Assembly: GCA_020348185.1 (NCBI GenBank)
Contig: CP070743.1
Coordinates: 2,190,942-2,205,800, forward strand
DNA: 14,859 nucleotides
DNA from: Nitrospirota bacterium
GTDB lineage: Bacteria; Nitrospirota; Nitrospiria; Nitrospirales; UBA8639
Direction: 5' to 3'
Below the pieces are notes generated by a model. It had not been told where the DNA came from. It was given only the letters and a program-made list of their open reading frames with translations, and made no database searches. A program made the translations under genes and the position numbers. Positions 7,709 through 14,026 of this stretch are shown here, in pieces; the stretch's first letter is position 1, and each line of letters opens with the position of its first letter.

Positions 7709-7918
7709 CTAGGGAACCGGATCGGCTCCACCCGGATGGAAGGGATGACATCTCAGTAGCCGCATAATCGTTAATTTTATTCCCTGAAACATTCCATACC
7801 GCTCAATGGCCTGATAGGCATACTGAGAGCAGGAGAGGTCAAACCGACAATGAGGTCCAAAGAATGGAGAAATCCAACTCTGATAAATTGTAATGGCCCT
7901 CAGGAAGATGCGTACCAT
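7709..7918 (-). CDS. yidD: YidD, membrane protein insertion efficiency factor
   Basis: Small membrane-associated protein that helps YidC-dependent insertion. 69 aa, at the short end of the normal 70-85. It shows the family pattern: an N-terminal amphipathic helix (VRIFLRAITIYQSWISPFFG), then CRFDLSCSQYAYQAIERYG with its paired cysteines, then LLRCHPFHPGGADPVP. It starts 2 nt after the rnpA stop, so translation is probably coupled. It lies upstream of yidC on the same strand, the usual order. Confidence 0.95.
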   Translation of the reverse strand: MVRIFLRAITIYQSWISPFFGPHCRFDLSCSQYAYQAIERYGMFQGIKLTIMRLLRCHPFHPGGADPVP

Positions 7919-7920
7919 GA

Positions 7921-8286
7921 TTAACTAGGGCAGGGGTCCAGGAGACCGGCTTCTCTCAGGGCAACACGCCAGGCCTCTCGAACGGTGCAATGGCGACTCT
8001 GTAACACTTTTCTTTTAGGGAATATAAGAAATTCTTTTCCACCCACCAATTCTATCCGGGTGGTACGCGCCAGCTCCCGAAAAACACGTTTGGCGCGATT
8101 CCGGAGGACAGCCTTTCCGAATCGACGTCCCACAATGATTCCCATTCGAGGCCTGGCGTCAGGCCTATCCACAAAGACTAAATTAAAATGTGGAGTTTGC
8201 AGACGTTGGCCACTGCGCTTCACCCGATCAAAATCAACCCCCTTTTTAATAAAGAGGTCTGAAGGTGAATGAGAAGTTTTACTCAT
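7921..8286 (-). CDS. rnpA: RNase P protein component
   Basis: Protein subunit of ribonuclease P, which assists the catalytic RNA in 5' maturation of pre-tRNA. The signature RRFGKAVLRNRAKRVFRE is at 54-71, preceded by FNLVFVDRP and followed by GGKEFLIFPKRKV. The frame is open to an ATG at 8346 (141 aa). I prefer 8286 because it gives 121 aa, normal for the family, and a compact 8-nt overlap with the rpmH stop (ATGAGTAA) suited to coupled translation. The longer start would place 20 residues inside rpmH. Thermus has a real case of deep rnpA/rpmH overlap, so the longer form is not excluded. Confidence 0.93.
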   Translation of the reverse strand: MSKTSHSPSDLFIKKGVDFDRVKRSGQRLQTPHFNLVFVDRPDARPRMGIIVGRRFGKAVLRNRAKRVFRELARTTRIELVGGKEFLIFPKRKVLQSRHCTVREAWRVALREAGLLDPCPS

Positions 8287-8425
8287 CGGAAACCGTGAGC
8301 CGGTGCCGCCCTTTCTTTCTTCGCCTGGCGAGAACCCTTCGACCATTTTTTGTGCTCATCCGCTTACGGAATCCATGATCCCGTTTTCTTTTCAAGTTAG
8401 ACGGCTTGCGAAATGTCATTGACAC
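8279..8425 (-). CDS. rpmH: Large-subunit ribosomal protein bL34
   Basis: A short, very basic protein. The reading frame gives MTFRKPSNLKRKRDHGFRKR, then RMSTKNGRRVLARRRKKGRHRL, the hallmark of L34 (KR-x-HGFRxRM-x-T-x-x-GR-x-VL-x-RRR-x-KGR). I chose the GTG at 8425 because AAGGAG (8439-8434) sits 8 nt upstream, an ideal spacing. The ATG at 8419, two codons in, would leave 14 nt and is the alternative. The product is 48 aa (46 from the ATG). It is first in a likely rpmH-rnpA-yidD unit and overlaps rnpA by 8 nt. Confidence 0.95.
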   Translation of the reverse strand: MSMTFRKPSNLKRKRDHGFRKRMSTKNGRRVLARRRKKGRHRLTVSDE

Positions 8426-8472
8426 GATAGTGACTCCTTTTTCTCTATCTGTTATCCACTTTACCTGTTGAC

Positions 8473-8481
8473 ATCATAACA
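8473..8481 (-). promoter_or_regulatory. Candidate extended -10 promoter for rpmH-rnpA-yidD
   Basis: On the minus strand, TGTTATGAT fits an extended -10 (TGn followed by TATGAT), about 48 nt before the rpmH start. No good -35 is visible (CTTCCG-like at the right spacing). It lies inside the inverted repeat CCTGTT/AACAGG (8464-8469 and 8478-8483), a possible operator. Tentative. Confidence 0.3.
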
Positions 8482-8612
8482 GGGTGCTCCAAAACCGGAA
8501 GAAAGGGGCAAGAGAACGGACTCCCCTCTTTTGTTTAGCCCGAAATTGTGATCACGTTATATGCCAAGCTCGATTATTTTAAAACCATCCATTATGAGAA
8601 ACTCATGGGGAC

Positions 8613-8641
8613 ATGTCAATTCCACAGGGATCTATTGACAT
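8613..8641. repeat. Perfect 8-bp inverted repeat ATGTCAAT / ATTGACAT
   Basis: Arms 8613-8620 and 8634-8641 are exact complements with a 13-nt spacer, an arrangement suited to a dimeric DNA-binding protein. The core TTGACAT also occurs at 8468-8474 and, reversed, at 11143-11149. No regulator can be named. Confidence 0.4.
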
Positions 8642-8820
8642 CCTTTTTCTCCGGGTTTAGGGCACGACAGAGTTAATCTTTTCAGTTCGTTGACTGGCCC
8701 GAGGGTGAAAGATATAGTCGTGGATGACCAATTCTCCGTATCTCACCCGGTGAAATTGATAACTTGGAAAAAGAAGTTTATCAGTTTCAAACTTCACCTT
8801 TGAGATTCTTCGTTTTTTAA

Positions 8821-8850
8821 CCTGAAACTCGAAACTCAAAACCTGAAACG
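8821..8850 (+). repeat. GAAACNN heptad repeat upstream of hisS
   Basis: Consecutive 7-mers GAAACTC, GAAACTC, AAAACCT and GAAACG (8824-8850) share period and strand with the array at 641-670. It ends 18 nt before the hisS ATG, so it lies in the hisS leader or promoter. AAACCTGAAAC is also found, inverted, after dnaN (13791-13801). Confidence 0.6.
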
Positions 8851-8868
8851 TTTTCCCAAAAAACGCTT

Positions 8869-10146
8869 ATGATTCGCAGTATTAAGGGAATTAAGGATAT
8901 TCTCCCAAGCCATTCACCGAAATGGCAGACATTAGAATCCAGAGCCCATGAGCTTGCGCGCCGGTTTGGGTTTATGGAAATTCGAATTCCCATTTTCGAA
9001 CAAACCGAGCTGTTTTCTCGAAGTATTGGAGGGGCTACCGATATCGTCGAAAAAGAAATGTACACATTTCCAGATCGGGACGGTACCTCCCTTACCCTTC
9101 GACCGGAGGGAACGGCTGGTGTCGTGAGAGCCTTTCTCGAACACTCGCTTGCGAACCAATTCGCATCAAGAAAACTCTATTACATTGGTCCCATGTTTCG
9201 TCACGAGCGTCCCCAGGCCGGACGATTTCGTCAGTTTCAACAGTTTGGAGTCGAAGCTTTCGGAACTGAGGATCCTTTAATGGATGTGGAGATTATTACT
9301 CTTCTCTGGCAATACTTTTCTCTCTTAGGTCTTCAAGATCTTACGCTGCACATCAATTCGATTGGAACCCTGAACGATAGACATGAATACCTGGGTCATC
9401 TTCGAGACTTTCTCCTTCCCCACCTTGACAAGCTTTGTGGTAACTGTCGACGCCGTATTGATACCAATCCGCTACGGATTCTCGACTGTAAGGTTCCCCA
9501 TTGCCGATCGCTGACAGACAAGGCTCCTGCCCTTATTGACCATTTGTCGCCTCCTTCGGCATCCCACTTTCGCGAGGTTCTTCAGAATCTTGCTCTCCTA
9601 AAGATTCCCTATACCATTGATCATCGACTGGTACGGGGTTTGGATTATTATTCCATGACAACCTTCGAAGTCACTTCTCCTGCTTTGGGTGCCCAGAACA
9701 CCATTGGCGCTGGAGGTCGTTATGACGGCCTTGTCGAAATGCTGGGCGGCCCACCGACCCCAGCCGTCGGTTTCGCTATTGGTCTCGACCGGGTTTCACT
9801 TGTTCTTCCAGAAAACGCTATTTCTCCACCTTCTCCTCTGGTGTTTGTTGCAGGATTCGGGGAAGCCGGACAAGAAGCTGGAGTCAAGTTACTCCAAGAA
9901 ATTAGAAACGCTGGTATTACAGCCGATACGGATTATCGTGCTTCCACCCTCAAAAACCTTCTTCGCTCGGCAGACCGTCTCTCAGCTTCCATAACCATCA
10001 TTTTGGGTGACACGGAAACAAAAAAAGGTACAGCGATCCTTCGTGATATGGTGACCAAAAAACAAGAGGAAATCCCCATCTCCAAAGTCATCCAAACCCT
10101 CACTTATTGGATCAATCCCCCGTCTCCATCGCAGCAAAATTCTTGA
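8869..10146 (+). CDS. hisS: Histidyl-tRNA synthetase
   Basis: Class II aminoacyl-tRNA synthetase that charges tRNA-His in the cytoplasm. 425 aa, the usual length. It has motif 1 around PIFEQTELFSR (41-51), TLRPEGTAGVVRA (75-87), motif 2 FRHERPQAGRFRQFQQFGVE (110-129), the histidine-specific LVRGLDYY (254-261) and TIGAGGRYDGL (278-288), motif 3 AVGFAIGLDR (299-308) and a C-terminal anticodon-binding domain from about 325. Four cysteines at 190-212 (CGNC, C, C) are common in the insertion of this family. No ribosome site precedes the ATG, but it gives the standard N-terminus (IKGIKDILP). The plus strand here is C-rich, unlike dnaA, suggesting it lies on the other side of the origin. Confidence 0.97.
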   Translation: MIRSIKGIKDILPSHSPKWQTLESRAHELARRFGFMEIRIPIFEQTELFSRSIGGATDIVEKEMYTFPDRDGTSLTLRPEGTAGVVRAFLEHSLANQFASRKLYYIGPMFRHERPQAGRFRQFQQFGVEAFGTEDPLMDVEIITLLWQYFSLLGLQDLTLHINSIGTLNDRHEYLGHLRDFLLPHLDKLCGNCRRRIDTNPLRILDCKVPHCRSLTDKAPALIDHLSPPSASHFREVLQNLALLKIPYTIDHRLVRGLDYYSMTTFEVTSPALGAQNTIGAGGRYDGLVEMLGGPPTPAVGFAIGLDRVSLVLPENAISPPSPLVFVAGFGEAGQEAGVKLLQEIRNAGITADTDYRASTLKNLLRSADRLSASITIILGDTETKKGTAILRDMVTKKQEEIPISKVIQTLTYWINPPSPSQQNS

Positions 10147-10174
10147 CTTCTATCACTCCTGAATGATAGAATTT
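10143..10174 (+). promoter_or_regulatory. Hairpin at the hisS stop overlapping a promoter-like sequence
   Basis: TTCTATCA (10148-10155) and TGATAGAA (10164-10171) form a perfect 8-bp stem with an 8-nt loop and only three following T. The same bases read as TTGACT (10143-10148), an 18-nt gap and TAGAAT (10167-10172), a fair sigma70 promoter for the two downstream genes. The AT-rich stem makes a weak terminator. I cannot decide between the two readings. Confidence 0.35.
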
Positions 10175-10287
10175 CCCTTATATTTCAATAAGAAACGCCA
10201 TTAGGTAGACCCACCGTTATTACAAAAAAATTTTCTGGTGTTTCCCGTAAGCTCCCAACTATTCTACACCTAAGAAATTACCCTGCT

Positions 10288-10632
10288 ATGCCCCTTCAAA
10301 TCGTCATACTTATATGTGAAGATCCAACAAAGAGTCACCGCCCGGTTGAAGGGCTCCGTATCGCTTTGGGCCTTTCCACCGGCCCCAATCCCCTAACCGT
10401 TGTCGTTATGGGAAAGGCTCGTGTTCTATTAACAGATGAAATAAGCGATGTCATTGATTCGGAAATCTTGGAAAAACATCTTCCGGTTATTCAAGAGCTC
10501 AACATCAAAATCCTACTCCCCACCGGAAGTCAAACAGAGTTTTCGTTAGATCCGGATTTTTCCATTGCAGAAACATCTACCTCAGAGATCGCCTCGCTAA
10601 TCTCTCAGGCTAATCGCGTACTTGTCTTTTAA
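10288..10632 (+). CDS. DsrE-superfamily protein, TusC/DsrF-like
   Basis: 114 aa, soluble. The layout follows DsrE/TusC folds: an N-terminal strand (LQIVILICED), a helix with EGLRIALGLS (21-30), a strand LTVVVMGKARVLL (36-48), a helix and strand IQELNIKILLPTGS (68-81), and the typical end SEIASLISQANRVLVF resembling the TusC ending. Proteins of this family form sulfur-relay complexes for tRNA 2-thiolation or dissimilatory sulfur metabolism. The position of the DsrE/TusD active cysteine is not cysteine here (only C10 is present), as in TusC, so it would be a structural rather than catalytic subunit. It is 9 nt upstream of a TusB-like gene. Recognition is by eye. The ATG has no clear ribosome site. 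Confidence 0.6.
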   Translation: MPLQIVILICEDPTKSHRPVEGLRIALGLSTGPNPLTVVVMGKARVLLTDEISDVIDSEILEKHLPVIQELNIKILLPTGSQTEFSLDPDFSIAETSTSEIASLISQANRVLVF

Positions 10633-10641
10633 AGAGTTTAT

Positions 10642-10926
10642 ATGAAGTCTGTTCTTTATCTTGTTTCCAAGTCAGCCCAATCCTGGCCCGATTACCAATT
10701 TATCCTCAATTTCGGGCAGGATAAGGTGCACAAGACGGTTGTTCTTCTTGAAAACAGGGGAATTTTTGAGGAAGAACTCTATGCTGACCACGTTTACGAA
10801 CTTGAGGAAGGGCATTCCGATAATATGAACCGGGGGAAGGCCGATGTTCACCCCCCTTCTGATTCCATCTCATATCGTAAGCTATTGGACTTAATCTTTT
10901 CCTCAGATCATTCTGTTGTTGTTTAG
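10642..10926 (+). CDS. Small protein, TusB/DsrH-like
   Basis: 94 aa, no cysteine, no membrane segment. It starts MKSVLYLVSKSAQ, like DsrH/TusB (MLH-x-L-x-x-SP), has a central strand HKTVVLLENRGIFEEEL (35-51), then ADHVYELEEG (53-62), and ends ISYRKLLDLIFSSDHSVVV, close to the TusB ending (IDY-x-x-FV-x-L-x-x-K). TusB lacks the active cysteine, so its absence fits. TusB and TusC normally pair with a TusD/DsrE, not found in this window. Pairing with the preceding TusC-like gene strengthens both calls. A weak AGAG precedes the ATG. Confidence 0.5.
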   Translation: MKSVLYLVSKSAQSWPDYQFILNFGQDKVHKTVVLLENRGIFEEELYADHVYELEEGHSDNMNRGKADVHPPSDSISYRKLLDLIFSSDHSVVV

Positions 10927-11220
10927 TTTCTCTAAAATCATTTGTTCTTCTCTTCTTATGATTCCCTTAAAAGAAAAGGAGTAATAGGAGGAAGAATAGG
11001 GGGTGGGGAAACTGTGAACAAGAAAGAGGAATTTAAAAAAACTAAGAGAAAATGAGGAGTTAGGAGTCATAGATTTTGGGGGTTTTTTCGGAAAAGGTGG
11101 GAGAATATTGTTAGTCTTTCCTTGATGAAATGTTGGTATTACATGTCAAGGTGTGGGAAAATAAGTAAATAATCATCTGCCAGAAAATTATCAACAACTG
11201 TTTATAAGACTGTGAATAAA
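10927..11220 (+). other. oriC: Candidate chromosomal origin oriC upstream of dnaA
   Basis: This gene-free stretch changes abruptly near 10970 from a pyrimidine-rich to a purine-rich plus strand. My hand count for 10981-11100 is about 42 G and 5 C. DnaA-box-like 9-mers are TTGTTCACA (11021-11013, minus), TTATCAACA (11188-11196), TTATAAACA (11207-11199, minus) and TTATTCACA (11219-11211, minus). A weaker TGTGGGAAA is at 11152-11160. An AT-rich patch at 11030-11054 could unwind. CCTTGA (11120-11125) and TCAAGG (11146-11151) are inverted repeats. The location just before dnaA is classical. The exact extent is uncertain. Confidence 0.6.
11188..11219. promoter_or_regulatory. Cluster of three DnaA-box-like 9-mers over the dnaA start
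   Basis: Three 9-mers lie in 32 bp: TTATCAACA (plus), TTATAAACA (minus) and TTATTCACA (minus). The last fits the TTATNCACA consensus exactly; the others differ at one position. The last site covers the dnaA GTG (11212-11214), which suggests DnaA autoregulation as well as a possible origin role. Confidence 0.6.
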
Positions 11221-12585
11221 TTAAACTTTTCCCCTCTCGATACCAGGAAAATTTGGGATCGTGTGTTGGACTATGTGAAACCTCGCGTAGGCACTGAGGT
11301 TATGGAGACATGGTTTAACCCGGTTATTTTAGAAAGTGTTGATGGGGTCCAGGCAAAAATTATGGTGCCAAATAAGTTCTTTGGTGAATGGCTAGGGAGG
11401 AATTATCGGGATTTGATTTCGGAAGCTTTCACGACAGTTGAATCTTTGGGTCCTTTGCAAATTGACTTTGTGGTCAGACAAAAACATCAGGGGAGTGTAA
11501 GCGAAACAGATCAGAAAACCCTAACTTCCTCAGATTCAGGGACTGTTTCGATTCGGGGTCGCCGAACCTCTCTTCCCAATCCCAAATATACGTTCAAGAA
11601 TTTTGTCGTCGGGGCCAGTAATCAGTTTGCTCACGCCGCGTGCCTCGCCGTCGCTGAAGCGCCTGCCAGAGCCTACAATCCGCTTTTCATTTACGGGGGG
11701 GTTGGATTAGGAAAGACACACCTCCTTAATTCTATTGGAAACTACGTAGCAGAAAGAGGCGATCTGCGTATTGCGTATGTGACCACAGAGCAGTTTACTA
11801 ATGAAGTCATTAATTCTATCCGATATGACAAAATGGTGGAATTAAGAAGAAAGTACCGGAATGTGGATATGCTGTTAATTGATGATATTCAGTTTCTCGC
11901 CGGGAAAGAACGAACTCAAGAAGAGTTTTTTCACACCTTTAATACCCTTTATGAAGCTCGAAAACAGATTGTGCTCTCGAGTGATCGATTTCCCAAGGAA
12001 ATGCCGTCAATGGAGGAACGCCTTCGGTCTCGATTTGAGTGGGGTTTAATTGCAGACCTTCAACAACCGGATGTGGAAACTCGCATCGCCATTTTACGAA
12101 AAAAGTCAGAAGAGGAAGGAATTGCCATCGGAGAAGATGTCGTGCAACTCCTGGCTGCCAACCTCAAGAGTAATATCCGGGAAATTGAGGGAGCCCTTAT
12201 TCGTTTAGGAGCCTATGCGTCCCTGACAGGACATTCTATCAATGTCGAGATGGCGAAAAATGTGTTACGCGATCTTTTGGGGGGAAAGCGAAAAGTGATT
12301 ACCACCGAGGACATCCAAGAGGCTGTGGCAAATCGCTATCATATTAAAGTTGCCGATTTAAAATCCAAGCGTCGAACAAAAACCCTTGTCCATCCTCGCC
12401 AAGTGGCGATGTATTTATGTCGGGAGCTCACCGATGCCTCATTTCCTGAAATCGGGCGAGACTTTGGCGGTAAGGACCACACGACCATCATCCATGCCTG
12501 CAAACAAGTTCAAAAATCACTAGAAAAAGATTCCTCTTTACAGGCAACGATCAATAGTATTTCCGAGGAAGTCGGTAGGGAGTAA
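11212..12585 (+). CDS. dnaA: Chromosomal replication initiator DnaA
   Basis: AAA+ protein that binds DnaA boxes and opens oriC. 457 aa, normal. Domain I (about 10-90) has the METWF motif, followed by a short variable domain II (about 92-122). Domain III has Walker A GGVGLGKTH (162-170), Walker B LLIDDIQFL (221-229), sensor LSSDRFPKEM and RLRSRFEWGL (271-280). Domain IV ends with the signature GKDHTTIIHACKQV (420-433). The GTG is the only start that gives the family N-terminus; it has no Shine-Dalgarno and is overlapped by a DnaA-box-like site. dnaN begins 15 nt after the stop. Confidence 0.98.
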   Translation: MNKLNFSPLDTRKIWDRVLDYVKPRVGTEVMETWFNPVILESVDGVQAKIMVPNKFFGEWLGRNYRDLISEAFTTVESLGPLQIDFVVRQKHQGSVSETDQKTLTSSDSGTVSIRGRRTSLPNPKYTFKNFVVGASNQFAHAACLAVAEAPARAYNPLFIYGGVGLGKTHLLNSIGNYVAERGDLRIAYVTTEQFTNEVINSIRYDKMVELRRKYRNVDMLLIDDIQFLAGKERTQEEFFHTFNTLYEARKQIVLSSDRFPKEMPSMEERLRSRFEWGLIADLQQPDVETRIAILRKKSEEEGIAIGEDVVQLLAANLKSNIREIEGALIRLGAYASLTGHSINVEMAKNVLRDLLGGKRKVITTEDIQEAVANRYHIKVADLKSKRRTKTLVHPRQVAMYLCRELTDASFPEIGRDFGGKDHTTIIHACKQVQKSLEKDSSLQATINSISEEVGRE

Positions 12586-12600
12586 TAAGGGAGACCAAGC

Positions 12601-13728
12601 ATGAAAGTCCGTATTGCAAGGGAAGATCTCCTGACAGCGCTTCAAAGAGTCCAGGGAGTCGTCGAAAAGCGAAATACGATGCCCATCCTGGCCAACATTC
12701 TCCTCGAAGCCAAACCCGAAGGGCTCGATGTGATCGCCACGGATCTGGAAATTGGTATGCGCGGATTGTACAAAGCCGTTGTCGAGGATTCAGGTTCCGT
12801 CACGTTTTCTGCACGAAAACTTTTTGAAATTCTTAAAGAGGTCCGGGACCCTGAAGTCGAGATGACCGTCTCCGATACGAGTTGGGTCACGATACGTTCA
12901 GGGCGCAGTGAGTTCCGCGTGGTCGGTCTTCCGAGTCAGGATTACCCTGCACTTCCTGCCATCGAACGAGATGGGCTCATCCCGCTTCCGGCCTCAGGGC
13001 TTCTGGAACTCATTCGAAAAACCTTGTTCGCCGTCAGTGACCATGACACGCGCTATGTATTGAATGGGCTCTTTATTGCTGTGATGCCGAAAGGTTCGGG
13101 TCGAGCGATGATTCGCCTTGTCGGAACGGATGGGCATCGATTAGCCCTGGCTGAAGATGAAATTTCCGCCGACAAGGGAAAACTACCTTTGGAAGAGACT
13201 CAGGTCATCATTCCCAAAAAGGCCGGAAACGAAATTCGACGACTCCTGGAGGAGGATGACTCCGAACCGCTCATTGGATTTACCAAAAATATGGTCATTT
13301 TTAGAAAAAGCGGTCTTGTTCTCACCTCCCGGGTCATGGAAGGGAACTTTCCCGACTACCAAAAAGTGGTTCCCAAGGAAAGCTCAAAGAAACTGATTGT
13401 GGCGAGAGAAGACTTGGAGGGCGCCTTACGGCGTGTCTCGCTCCTCTCGAAAGATAAATCCTATGCGGTAAAAATCACCATTGAACCAGATCGAATGTTC
13501 TTATTTTCCAGCAACCCCGATATGGGAGAGGCCAATGAAGAGATCCCCGCAAAATTTAAGGGCGAAGGGTTTTCAACGGGCTTTAACGCAAAATATCTCC
13601 TTGACGTGCTAAGTGTTATCGGAGCTGAATCCCTTTCCCTACAAATGGAGAACCCTCTCAGTCCATGCCTAATCCAGGAACAGGGCAATCCGAAATTCAA
13701 AGCTGTTGTGATGCCGGTTAAGGTTTAG
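12601..13728 (+). CDS. dnaN: DNA polymerase III beta subunit (sliding clamp)
   Basis: Ring-shaped processivity clamp for the replicative polymerase. 375 aa, as expected for the three-domain fold. It has the N-terminal LLTALQRVQGVVEKRNTMPI, SQDYPALP (112-119), GTDGHRLALAE (175-185), MEGNFPDYQKVVP (246-258) and the C-terminal VVMPVKV that lines the partner-binding pocket. A GGGAGA ribosome site lies 6 nt upstream of the ATG. It is separated from dnaA by 15 nt and surely cotranscribed. Confidence 0.98.
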   Translation: MKVRIAREDLLTALQRVQGVVEKRNTMPILANILLEAKPEGLDVIATDLEIGMRGLYKAVVEDSGSVTFSARKLFEILKEVRDPEVEMTVSDTSWVTIRSGRSEFRVVGLPSQDYPALPAIERDGLIPLPASGLLELIRKTLFAVSDHDTRYVLNGLFIAVMPKGSGRAMIRLVGTDGHRLALAEDEISADKGKLPLEETQVIIPKKAGNEIRRLLEEDDSEPLIGFTKNMVIFRKSGLVLTSRVMEGNFPDYQKVVPKESSKKLIVAREDLEGALRRVSLLSKDKSYAVKITIEPDRMFLFSSNPDMGEANEEIPAKFKGEGFSTGFNAKYLLDVLSVIGAESLSLQMENPLSPCLIQEQGNPKFKAVVMPVKV

Positions 13729-13787
13729 CCGTATTGGCAGACAGAGAAGCAAATCCCAAGCAGAATATTAAAAATGGCCGCGTGTAA

Positions 13788-13949
13788 ACCGTTTCAGGTT
13801 TCAAAGTGGAAGAATAGAGGGTCCAAAAGTCTAAAAAGTCTAAAAGGTCTAAGAGTCACAGAAGCCAAAAGTCGAGACTATTTAATATTAGAAACCACAA
13901 ATACGCAGTTTACTGTGACCTCTTTGACACTTCGACCTTTTCCACTCTT
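13788..13949. repeat. Repeat-rich spacer between dnaN and gyrB: heptads and facing GTC-type arrays
   Basis: The 298-bp gap 13729-14026 holds no gene. The complement at 13791-13806 carries two GAAACNN heptads. The plus strand at 13819-13876 has GTCCAAAA, GTCTAAAAA, GTCTAAAAG, GTCTAAGA and GTCACAGAA. The facing arm at 13913-13949 carries related units on the other strand. GTCACAG (13855-13861) and CTGTGAC (13913-13919) are perfect complements, so a long imperfect hairpin could form. No clear terminator or gyrB promoter is seen. Confidence 0.6.
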
Positions 13950-14026
13950 AAACCCTAGTCTTTTTCCCTTGAACGTTAAACTTTGAACTCCTTAGCCTAC
14001 TAACCTCGTTTTCAAATTTGGAGCTT

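Larger units (their letters stand above)
8426..8868. other. Gene-free divergent region between rpmH and hisS
   Basis: 443 bp without a supportable gene. It holds the rpmH ribosome site and promoter candidate, one 8/9 match to the classical DnaA box (TTATCCACT at 8452-8460), the inverted repeat at 8613-8641 and a heptad array at 8821-8850. A single box does not make an origin, and base skew does not flip here. A 60-codon minus-strand frame (8657-8839) starts within the heptad repeat and resembles nothing I know. No RNA gene or strong terminator is recognisable. Confidence 0.6.

Noticed and set aside
8452..8460. TTATCCACT as proof of an origin in the rpmH-hisS spacer
   Set aside because: A single 8/9 DnaA box with no cluster, and the base skew does not flip there.
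8657..8839. 60-codon minus-strand frame in the rpmH-hisS spacer
   Set aside because: It starts inside the heptad repeat, has no ribosome site and no recognisable motif, and a frame of this size is expected by chance in AT-rich sequence.
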